64,000 nt of DNA from an uncultured Verrucomicrobiae bacterium (lineage in GTDB: Bacteria > Verrucomicrobiota > Verrucomicrobiia > Limisphaerales > UBA1100). The notes below the pieces were generated by a model. It was not told where the DNA came from. It worked only from the letters and a program-made list of their open reading frames with translations, and made no database searches. Location of the stretch: the NCBI GenBank assembly GCA_937775205.1, contig CALKBX010000008.1, positions 124,001 through 188,000 on the forward strand, read 5' to 3'. Made by a program: the position numbers and the translations under genes. Position 1 is the stretch's first letter. Each line of letters begins with the position of its first letter. Below are positions 38,447 to 46,437 of this stretch, in pieces.

Positions 38447-39436
38447 TCACTTAAAAATCCCCGTGGTCAGCTTGCCGTGTTTGTCGATGCTGCCGCGGTT
38501 CATGGCGGGGGTGTTGAATTCCATGACGATGTTGCCTTTGGCATCGAGGCCGATGACGCCGCCGCTGCCTTTGGCTTTTTTGAGTTTCACCTGGACGACG
38601 TCGCGGGCGGCTTGGGCGAGGCTGGATTGTTTGTATTCCATGTGGGCGGAGATGTCGTGCGCGACGGCGTAGCGGATGAAAAATTCACCGTGGCCGGTGC
38701 AGGAGATGCCGCAGGTTTTGTTGTTGGCATACGTGCCGGCGCCGATGATGGGCGAGTCGCCAATGCGGCCAAACTGTTTGCCGGTGAGGCCGCCGGTGGA
38801 GGTGGCGGCGGCGAGGTTGCCCTTGGCATCAAGCGCCACGCAGCCGACGGTGCCGAAGTAGTCGGCGTGTTTTTCATCGAGAAAGGTTTGTTTGCTCTTG
38901 CCCTTTTTCTTTTTCCATTCCTGCAATTGTCGCCAGCGTTGGTCGGTGTGAAAATATTCAGGTTTCACCAGCTCCAGCCTCCTGTTTTTGGCGAAGGCTT
39001 CGGCGCCTTCGTTGGTGAGCAGTACGTGCGGGGTGTGATCCATCACCGCGCGCGCGGCGAGGATGGGGTTTTTCACAGTGGTCACGCCGCCGACCGCGCC
39101 GGCCATGAGCGTGCGACCGTCCATGATGGAGGCATCGAGTTCGTTGCGCCCGGCGCTGGTGAACACGGCACCTTTGCCGGCATTAAATAGGGGCGAATCT
39201 TCCATCACCATGATGGCCGCTTCCACGGCGTCGAGCGAGCTGCCGCCGCGTTTGAGGATGGCGTGGCCGGCGCGCAGCGAAGCCTCGAGGGTGGCGTGAT
39301 ATTCCTTTTGGCGCGCGGGCGTGAGCTTGGCTTTGTCCATACGGCCCGCGCCGCCGTGGATAACAATGGCGGTGGGGGATGCGGATTCAGTAGTCATAGC
39401 GAGCGCCAACAGCGCGGCGGGGAGTAGTTTGTACAT
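38447..39436 (-). CDS. Isoaspartyl peptidase/L-asparaginase (Ntn-hydrolase), secreted
   Basis: AIVIHGGAGRMDKAKL; FGTVGCVALDAKGNLAAATSTGGLTGKQFGRIGDSPIIGAGTYA. Confidence 0.95.
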   Translation of the reverse strand: MYKLLPAALLALAMTTESASPTAIVIHGGAGRMDKAKLTPARQKEYHATLEASLRAGHAILKRGGSSLDAVEAAIMVMEDSPLFNAGKGAVFTSAGRNELDASIMDGRTLMAGAVGGVTTVKNPILAARAVMDHTPHVLLTNEGAEAFAKNRRLELVKPEYFHTDQRWRQLQEWKKKKGKSKQTFLDEKHADYFGTVGCVALDAKGNLAAATSTGGLTGKQFGRIGDSPIIGAGTYANNKTCGISCTGHGEFFIRYAVAHDISAHMEYKQSSLAQAARDVVQVKLKKAKGSGGVIGLDAKGNIVMEFNTPAMNRGSIDKHGKLTTGIFK

Positions 39437-39476
39437 GGTTAATTGGCAAGGGATGCGGTTGTTTTGGTGAGGCGGT

Positions 39477-40787
39477 TTACTCACTCGGGTTGGAGTTGAT
39501 AAACTCAAAACTACCATCGTTATCGGCGGCAATGGGGGCGAGCGATTTGTCCACGTCTTTGGGTTTGCGCCCGAAGCCGACTGTGTTGACGCGCACGGAT
39601 TTGTCTTTGTTAAGATCGGCGATCAAGCGTCGGACGGGGACATCATTGCCGACTTTGAAAATGCCATCGGTCATCAGCCAAATGGTGTCGGGCTTGTGTT
39701 TGTCGAACGCTTCGCGCAATGCGCCGCGTGGGTCGGTGCCGCCGGCTGCGGGGATGGCATCCACCCACGGCTTGATGCGGGCGATGTTTTCTTCTGTGGC
39801 CGGCACTGGATCCCCCTCCATCGGGAGTTTGGCACTGTAATAAAAATAAATGAAAAATTCTTTCTTGGGGCCCAGTTTTTTGAGCGTGCGATACAAGGCG
39901 ACTTTGGCGAGCCGCAGGCGTTGATCGATGCGCATACTTCCGGAGCAATCAAGGATGAACACGTAACGCGTGCCTTTGCCGTTTTCGGCGATGTTGGGAA
40001 ATAAGTTGGGGATTGGCATCCCGTCGACGGTCTCGGAGATTGCGCAGCAGCCGAGCACGCCGGTTTTGGCGCGGCCAAGGGTGACGCCCCCGGCGGATTC
40101 GCGATGGGCGAGCACCCATTTACCAGTGCCCCCAATGTCGGCGTCATCCGATTGCCGTGCGGATCCATCGGCCGCCACGAATTGGCCCTGATTTTTATTA
40201 AGCCCACTCATCGCCTCGGGTCGGGAAGGTTTTTCATCTGAACCACTCCAGCGCGCGGTGCCGAGGTCGCAGGTGGAAAGGTTGCGCGTGGCACCCAGCA
40301 CGGTGGTGGGTCGGCCGATGTCCGCGCCGTGGATGAGCACGTAGCTCACCGCTTCGTGTGGGAGGATGCGTCCCTCGATGGGATTGTAACGGGCCCAATC
40401 CGCGCGGGCGGCTCGATTGGCCGATTCGCGTCCAGCATCACAGGGCGACCACACCATGCCCGCCGAGCCAAGTTCGAGCCGAAAATCGGGCAGCGAAAAA
40501 ATGGCCGCCGGATGGCTGACAAAGTCGTCCCGCTGCGGGCCAAATAATTCAAGTTGCCTTGAGGGGGTGAGCTGCCACGGCAGGCGGTTGACGTTATCTT
40601 GGGCAAAAGAAATGAGCGCGGTGCCCACTTGCCCGATTTGGTTTACGCAGGTTGCGCGGTGGGCCTTGGCTTTGGCGCGCGCGAGCATCGGCAACAACAA
40701 CGCCATCAGCACACCGATGATGGCTATCACCACCAACAATTCAACCAACGTGAAGCCGCGGCGGGGATTGGGTTGATAATTGGACAT
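39477..40787 (-). CDS. Type II/IV pseudopilin-like protein with C-terminal von Willebrand factor A domain
   Basis: RRGFTLVELLVVIAIIGVLMALLLPMLARAKAKA (class III signal); VFILDCSGSMRIDQRLRLAK (MIDAS DxSGS), GGTDPRGALREAF, WLMTDGIF. Confidence 0.9.
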   Translation of the reverse strand: MSNYQPNPRRGFTLVELLVVIAIIGVLMALLLPMLARAKAKAHRATCVNQIGQVGTALISFAQDNVNRLPWQLTPSRQLELFGPQRDDFVSHPAAIFSLPDFRLELGSAGMVWSPCDAGRESANRAARADWARYNPIEGRILPHEAVSYVLIHGADIGRPTTVLGATRNLSTCDLGTARWSGSDEKPSRPEAMSGLNKNQGQFVAADGSARQSDDADIGGTGKWVLAHRESAGGVTLGRAKTGVLGCCAISETVDGMPIPNLFPNIAENGKGTRYVFILDCSGSMRIDQRLRLAKVALYRTLKKLGPKKEFFIYFYYSAKLPMEGDPVPATEENIARIKPWVDAIPAAGGTDPRGALREAFDKHKPDTIWLMTDGIFKVGNDVPVRRLIADLNKDKSVRVNTVGFGRKPKDVDKSLAPIAADNDGSFEFINSNPSE

Positions 40788-40872
40788 GACCGAATTGAAA
40801 CGCTTTCGTGTGTTGCGGCCAAGTGCAAAGTGCGGTCGTTGACATTCGCGCACCGCTTGGCGAAAGTGCCGT

Positions 40873-41367
40873 GTGCCTGAAAATAATTTGAAAATCCGTC
40901 CAGCCACAGAGGCCGACGTGCCGTTGTTGCTCGAGTTTATCCGCGCCCTTGCCGAGTATGAAAAGCTGCTGGATGAAGTGGTGGCTACAGAGGAGAGCGT
41001 CTTGGAGTCTCTCTTTGGTGAAAAACCGGCGGCCGAAGCCTTGATTGGTGAATGGGAGGGGGAACCGGTGACCTTTGCGATTTATTTCCAGAATTTCTCC
41101 ACCTTCACCGGTCGCGCGGGATTGTATCTGGAAGACCTCTTCGTGAAGCCAGAATATCGTGAGCGCGGCATTGGCAAACTGATGCTCAAGCATCTGGCAA
41201 AGATTGCCGTGGACCGCGGCTGCCCTCGCTTCGAATGGATTGCGTTGGATTGGAACGAACCGGCTATTAAGTTTTATGAAGGGCTTGGCGCCAAGCAACT
41301 GACCGATAAGCGGTGCTTCCGCATGAGCGGTGAACCCTTGGCAAAACTCGCCGCGCGGGAGATGTAA
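40873..41367 (+). CDS. GNAT-family N-acetyltransferase
   Basis: IRPATEADVPLLLEFIRALAEYEKL; LYLEDLFVKPEYRERGIGKLMLKHLAKIA. Confidence 0.92.
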   Translation: MPENNLKIRPATEADVPLLLEFIRALAEYEKLLDEVVATEESVLESLFGEKPAAEALIGEWEGEPVTFAIYFQNFSTFTGRAGLYLEDLFVKPEYRERGIGKLMLKHLAKIAVDRGCPRFEWIALDWNEPAIKFYEGLGAKQLTDKRCFRMSGEPLAKLAAREM

Positions 41368-41486
41368 ACCATCCGGCCCGAAGGGCCATCCGCCGCCCAG
41401 CTTTCCCCACCGTGAGAGACTACTTATTGACAATCAATCGACTTGCTGTTAATAACTCTCCCGGCGGATATCCCCTATCCGCTTCT

Positions 41487-41537
41487 GGCCGCCAGCGGGA
41501 TACCCCCTACTCCTTCTCGTTGGCGGCCTTCTTTTTT
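41487..41537 (+). terminator. Possible terminator or large hairpin
   Basis: GGCCGCCA (41487-41494)/TGGCGGCC (41521-41528) followed by TTCTTTTTT; loop is long (26 nt). Confidence 0.4.
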
Positions 41538-41539
41538 CC

Positions 41540-41559
41540 TGTGAATAACTTGTGAATAA
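41540..41559. promoter_or_regulatory. Two DnaA-box-like 9-mers phased at 11 bp
   Basis: TGTGAATAA at 41540-41548 and 41551-41559 (one mismatch to TGTGGATAA). Confidence 0.4.
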
Positions 41560-41596
41560 GCTGGGGGTTTCGCCCTCGACAAGCAGGCGTCATAAG

Positions 41597-41688
41597 GTAC
41601 GTTTACGTACTGATTGGCTCCAAAGTGAACATGATACGTGTACTTACTATCGCCGAGAGAAAAAGTTGACGATAGTACGTTCACGTAC
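41597..41688. promoter_or_regulatory. Triplicated 14-bp palindromic operator-like sites
   Basis: GTACGTTTACGTAC (41597-41610), ATACGTGTACTTAC (41634-41647), GTACGTTCACGTAC (41675-41688). Confidence 0.65.
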
Positions 41689-41699
41689 GAACTGGAATT

Positions 41700-42206
41700 G
41701 TGATTGTGAAAACATTGTGGTTATTATTGATGGGTGCCGCTTTGGGCACGGGCTGCAACGTGCTTGAGGATTTGGGCACTAATCCTTATGAGGCCCATTA
41801 TTTCTGGCTTAATTCCGTTGTTTCGGTGCCGGTGCCGTCCGCTCCGATCGCCGAACCGGAGGTGCAGCAAACGCTGATGCGGCGGCATGCGGAGCGGGTG
41901 AAATTGCATACCGATGGTGGCTGGGACATTTTGGGAGAATCAGAATTCAACACCTCCAATTCCGCGAGCAACCGCCAACTGCTGAAGCAGGGGCGCGCGG
42001 TGGGGGCAGAATTAGTGGTGCATTCACGGGAATTTGACCGGCGTGAACAGGAATGGGTGCAGCGCCGCGAGTACGAGCCGGGCGAGCGATTCACGGTGAA
42101 TGGCACCACCATCGAGCGCCCCGGCAAGTGGGTGGAGCGTCACGAACCGGTTACCCGCAAATACTATAATTACCGCGCCACATTTCTGCGCCGGCGCGGG
42201 GAATAA
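41700..42206 (+). CDS. Putative lipoprotein of unknown function
   Basis: GTG start; lipobox AALGTGCNVL; 168 aa. Confidence 0.75.
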   Translation: MIVKTLWLLLMGAALGTGCNVLEDLGTNPYEAHYFWLNSVVSVPVPSAPIAEPEVQQTLMRRHAERVKLHTDGGWDILGESEFNTSNSASNRQLLKQGRAVGAELVVHSREFDRREQEWVQRREYEPGERFTVNGTTIERPGKWVERHEPVTRKYYNYRATFLRRRGE

Positions 42207-42222
42207 ATCAGTAATATTTTTA

Positions 42223-42251
42223 AGGACAAATCACGGGCAACTGGCTAAACT
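42223..42251 (+). promoter_or_regulatory. Putative promoter, leaderless geometry (AGGACA-N17-TAAACT-N6-ATG)
   Basis: ATG 42258. Confidence 0.5.
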
Positions 42252-42257
42252 TTCGCC

Positions 42258-44492
42258 ATGCGGTTTGCATTCATTCTTGGGCTGACGGGGTTACTGTCCG
42301 TGAGCATGTTTTCGCAAGATGCTCCGGTTCCCGCCGAAGCCCCCACGCGCAGTGCTGCATTGCCCGACAAGCTCAAGGCAGTGGCGCCCAAACTCGCCGC
42401 CCGTTATGCCGATGAATTGGCTAAGGCCAAGGCCGGCGATGGCCTCGCGCAACATGAGGTGAGTCAGTTGCTCGAATGGGGTCAGGGCGTGCCGGTGGAT
42501 TTACCCGCTGCTTTCCAATGGGCAAAAAAATCCGCCGAGGCGGGGCACTCGTTGGGTCGGTTTCGACTGGGGTTAATGTATCGCTTCGGCACGGGGGTGG
42601 ATCCGGATGAAGCGAAGAGCAATGATTTCCTGAAACGCGCCGCGACCGGTTTGCCGGCGCTCGTCAAGGCAGGCAATGCCACGGCGTCGCGCGCGTTGGC
42701 CCTGCTGCATTATCGCGGCTGGGGCGCGCTGGAAATGGACAAGGCTGCGGCGCTGAAAATTTTTGAACAGGCGGCTAAGGCGGGCGATCCGTTTTCCATT
42801 TCAGAATCCGCCGATCAATATTGGGATGGCCTCGGTGCGCGGCGCGACCGCGACCGCGCACGCAAGTTGTACCGCGAGGTGTTGCCCAAGCTGATGACGC
42901 TGGGCGAGGACGGAAGCGTGTCGGCGATGTTTTTGGCGGGCAACATCTGGGCCAGTCAACGCCACGGTCGGCGTGATTATGCGGAGGCATTGCGCTGGCA
43001 CCGGCCCATTGCGGAGCAAGGGTTTGCCAAGGCGCAGTTTATGCTCGGCGCGCGCTACAGCAAAGGGCACGGAGTGGAGCTTAATGATGCGGTGGCCATG
43101 GAGTGGTATCGCAAAGCGGCGGCTCAGGGGGATTCCGGTGCGATCAATAACATCGGCTGGATGCTCGGCTACGGTCGCGGCGGCGAGGGGCAGCCCAATC
43201 AGGAAAAAGCCATCGAGTATTACCGGCGCGCGGCAGAACGCGGCAATTCAGTTTCCCAAAATAACGTGGGCCTCCGCCTAAAAAATGACGGCGACACCGA
43301 AGAGGAAAAAGCGGCCATTCTCAAGGAGCGTTTCCAATGGCACCGGCGCGCGGCGGAAAATGACAATGCCCGCGGGCAATTCGAGCTGGCCGGAATGTAC
43401 GATGCCGGCGAAGGCATCGAATCCAACCTCGCGCTGGCAGTGAAGTGGTACAAACGCGCGGCGGAAAACGACAACTCAGGGGCGCAGTTGGAACTGTCCA
43501 AAATCTATAATGAAGGCCGCGGCGTGCCGCACGATAATCGTGTGTCCCTCCAATGGCTCGCGCGGCTCACGGAATTTAACAGGGACGAGGATAACCAATC
43601 CTTTGCCAACGATCATCAGGCAGCCAAGGAGGCATTGGAAAGGCATTCCACGATTGCCGGCTTCCTGGATGAAGGTTGGCCCGCGCGCCTCGGCAAGTCG
43701 GAGGGAGTCAAAACCCCGCCGGAGGATGCGCCGCCCGCCACACTATTCCAATACGCCGCCAATCTCACCTTTGGTTTTGGCATCGAGCAAAATCAGAATG
43801 AAGCCTTGCGCTGGGTGCAGCTTGCCGCGGACCGCGGCCTGGCCGACGCGCAATACGTGCTCGCCATTCGCCACGAACAGGGCCGAGGCATTGCGCTCAA
43901 TGACAAAAAATCTTTTGAACTCTACCAACAAGCCGCCGACCAAGGCCACGCCGCCGCGGCCAATCAACTCGGCGTGAAACTGCTCCTCGGTGAAAGCGCC
44001 AAGCGCGATGCGGTTGGCGCCCGGAAATATTTCACCAGCGCCGCCGAGGGCGGCCATGCCGACGGCATGTTTAACCTCGCCGTGCAACTGGCCTCGGCGG
44101 ACGAGGCGGCAGCCGTGAAGTGGTATCAACGCGCCGCGCAGCTTGGCCAACCCCGCGCGTTAAACGAAATGGGCGTGCGACTCTTGGCTGGGCAAGGCGT
44201 GCCCAAGGACACCGAAGCCGCCGCGCGCAGTTTCCGTCACGCCGCCTGGCAGGGGCACGGGGATGCCCAGTTTAATTTCGCCGGTCTGTGCCGCGCGGGG
44301 CAGGGGGTGGATGCGAATGAGGTGAAGGCATTTGTGTGGTGGTGCCAGGCAGCCTTGGGCGGTCATGAAGCCGCCGCTCGCAAACTGGAAGCTTTAGCGT
44401 CCCAACTCACCGATGCCCAACGCCAAACTGCCATTCGCAAAACCAAGATCTGGTTGCCCCAGCTTCATGTGCAGCGCGGGAAAAATCAGTAA
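42258..44492 (+). CDS. Large secreted SEL1-like repeat protein
   Basis: Many tandem SLRs, e.g. AQFMLGARYSKGHGVELNDAVAMEWYRKAAAQGDSGAINNIGWMLGYG. Confidence 0.92.
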   Translation: MRFAFILGLTGLLSVSMFSQDAPVPAEAPTRSAALPDKLKAVAPKLAARYADELAKAKAGDGLAQHEVSQLLEWGQGVPVDLPAAFQWAKKSAEAGHSLGRFRLGLMYRFGTGVDPDEAKSNDFLKRAATGLPALVKAGNATASRALALLHYRGWGALEMDKAAALKIFEQAAKAGDPFSISESADQYWDGLGARRDRDRARKLYREVLPKLMTLGEDGSVSAMFLAGNIWASQRHGRRDYAEALRWHRPIAEQGFAKAQFMLGARYSKGHGVELNDAVAMEWYRKAAAQGDSGAINNIGWMLGYGRGGEGQPNQEKAIEYYRRAAERGNSVSQNNVGLRLKNDGDTEEEKAAILKERFQWHRRAAENDNARGQFELAGMYDAGEGIESNLALAVKWYKRAAENDNSGAQLELSKIYNEGRGVPHDNRVSLQWLARLTEFNRDEDNQSFANDHQAAKEALERHSTIAGFLDEGWPARLGKSEGVKTPPEDAPPATLFQYAANLTFGFGIEQNQNEALRWVQLAADRGLADAQYVLAIRHEQGRGIALNDKKSFELYQQAADQGHAAAANQLGVKLLLGESAKRDAVGARKYFTSAAEGGHADGMFNLAVQLASADEAAAVKWYQRAAQLGQPRALNEMGVRLLAGQGVPKDTEAAARSFRHAAWQGHGDAQFNFAGLCRAGQGVDANEVKAFVWWCQAALGGHEAAARKLEALASQLTDAQRQTAIRKTKIWLPQLHVQRGKNQ

Positions 44493-44510
44493 ACAAGAAG
44501 GAAGAAAAAA

Positions 44511-45377
44511 ATGAATCGAACCCTCCAATTGATGGTGCTCGCCGCCGCCCTGTTTGCCGGATGTGAGTCCACCCCTAGCGGGTCGCTCAGCGAGTTGGTG
44601 ATGCGTGGCGGGATGGTCTATTTGAAGGGCGACTCCGCGCCATATACCGGCGTGAACACAATGACCGATCCGGACACGGGCCGAAAAATGGTTTTGAGTT
44701 TCAAAAACGGCCGCAAGCACGGACGGTTTGAGGAGTGGTACAACCGCACCCAGCGTCGAGCCGTGGCGCAATGGCAGGACGGGAAAATCATTTCCGGCAC
44801 CACTTGGAAAATTGACGGCACCGAAGGCAGCCGCGTGGTAAATGGCACCGGCACGCTGATTCTCTTTCGCCCCGATGGCATCCGCGAAAGTGAGAAGCAC
44901 TATCGCGACGGCGCGCAAGTCCCCGGCCCATCCGGCACCCCCGCGCCACCCTCTTCCTCCCCACCGGTGAAAGATGCCGCCGGTCTTTATGTTCATCATC
45001 AGAGCGGTAAACCATTTCACGGGCAGTTTGACTATATTAAAGAGGGCTGCCGATACAAGGGCCGCATCAACAATGGCCGGCGCGACGGGCTCATCCGCGT
45101 GTGGTACACCGGCGGCGCGCCTTTGATGGAGGCGGATTATTCCAAGGGAAAAATCAACGGGCGCTTTGTGGAATGGTACCCCAACGGCGAACGAATGGTG
45201 GACGCCATTTTCCAGCGCGGTCGATTAGTGCGCGCCACTTCGTGGAAACTGGGAGGCAAAGTTGCCTCGGAATTGCCGCAAGGCACGGGCACGCTCGTTT
45301 TGTTTTCTCCAACCGGCGACCCACGCCGTGAATCGGTTTATGAACAAGGCGTGAAAGTGACACACCGCGCCCAATAA
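44511..45377 (+). CDS. MORN/YwqK-like repeat lipoprotein
   Basis: Lipobox ALFAGCEST; FKNGRKHGRFEEWY, GRINNGRRDGLIRVWYTGG, GKINGRFVEWYPNGERM. Confidence 0.85.
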   Translation: MNRTLQLMVLAAALFAGCESTPSGSLSELVMRGGMVYLKGDSAPYTGVNTMTDPDTGRKMVLSFKNGRKHGRFEEWYNRTQRRAVAQWQDGKIISGTTWKIDGTEGSRVVNGTGTLILFRPDGIRESEKHYRDGAQVPGPSGTPAPPSSSPPVKDAAGLYVHHQSGKPFHGQFDYIKEGCRYKGRINNGRRDGLIRVWYTGGAPLMEADYSKGKINGRFVEWYPNGERMVDAIFQRGRLVRATSWKLGGKVASELPQGTGTLVLFSPTGDPRRESVYEQGVKVTHRAQ

Positions 45378-45385
45378 AAACTCCG

Positions 45386-46354
45386 GTGAATCGTTGCCGC
45401 TCTCAAATACTTTTCCTGATGTTGGCCGGGATGGTCGGAGCAGTTGCAGCTGCGGAACCTTCAGCTTCAAGCCAAGCACTCACCTCGGGCTGGGACGCCG
45501 TGAAAGGCTTTAGCGAACTGGCCCTCAAAGCGGTTTGGCATTTTTCACTGTGGGGTGTGTTGGGTTTGATGTTGGGCGCGGCAGCGGGGGTTTTCCTGTG
45601 GCGTTGGCTGTGTGATCGCGGTTGGATGGACGTGCCGTGGTGCGGCTACAAATACGTGCGTTGGTTGTGGCCGGTGCTGATGGTGGGCACGTTGTCGCTC
45701 GGGTTGGGTTCCGGCTTGGGCGTGTGGGGCGGCGGACGCGCCATCAAACAAGGCGCGCGCGAAGGGGAAATATTCGAGACGGCGGTGGTGAAAACTTATG
45801 CCGCAATCATGGTTTGGCGGCTCGGAGGTACGGACACGGATGCCAATGGCACGTCGCTTTTGGAACGTGACCTCGCCCAGGCAATTTCCAAACTGCGCAA
45901 AACCTCCGGCCAAGCGCAAGCCGCCGAAAGTGCCATGCGCGAACGCGCGATGGAAGCGTTGGACAAACAATCCAGCGGTAATGTTTTTCAGAAATGGGTT
46001 GGCCACCAAGTAACCAAGTTTCTTTGGGACGAACAACTCAAGGGCAAGTTCACCGAAACCGAGGCGGCTGAGTTTCTGGGGTCGTTGCAGCCGGATCACG
46101 TTTCCAGCACCGAAGCGGTGGCGTTGGCGAAGCGGAAAATCATGAGCGGCGTTTATCTTGCGCTGGATGAATCGGTGAATTCCATCGTGTATCCCACGCT
46201 CGTCACTATTCTCTTCACTGCGTTAACCCTGCTGCTCGGGCCGTTGGGATTTTTCTGGCTCATTCGCTGGCTTTGCCTGCGTCGGCGGAACGATCCGGAA
46301 TCTTCCCCGGGAGCGGATGATGATCCGCCTCTTTTGAATACGGATTCAAACTAA
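45386..46354 (+). CDS. Membrane protein of unknown function
   Basis: Signal peptide plus TM segments; GTG start 9 nt after the MORN gene. Confidence 0.75.
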   Translation: MNRCRSQILFLMLAGMVGAVAAAEPSASSQALTSGWDAVKGFSELALKAVWHFSLWGVLGLMLGAAAGVFLWRWLCDRGWMDVPWCGYKYVRWLWPVLMVGTLSLGLGSGLGVWGGGRAIKQGAREGEIFETAVVKTYAAIMVWRLGGTDTDANGTSLLERDLAQAISKLRKTSGQAQAAESAMRERAMEALDKQSSGNVFQKWVGHQVTKFLWDEQLKGKFTETEAAEFLGSLQPDHVSSTEAVALAKRKIMSGVYLALDESVNSIVYPTLVTILFTALTLLLGPLGFFWLIRWLCLRRRNDPESSPGADDDPPLLNTDSN

Positions 46355-46388
46355 GGAGTCCTAATTGCTTCTCGGTGCCATTGGGCGC

Positions 46389-46417
46389 TTGCGCGAATGT
46401 CCGCGTGCCGCCACACT
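46389..46417 (+). promoter_or_regulatory. Putative promoter (TTGCGC-N17-CACACT)
   Basis: 20 nt upstream of ATG 46438. Confidence 0.45.
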
Positions 46418-46437
46418 GCGCATCGACTTTTTTTAAA

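Noticed and set aside
41400-41700. Chromosomal origin of replication
   Set aside because: Only two DnaA-box-like sites and no dnaA/dnaN/gidA nearby; insufficient without genome-wide GC skew.
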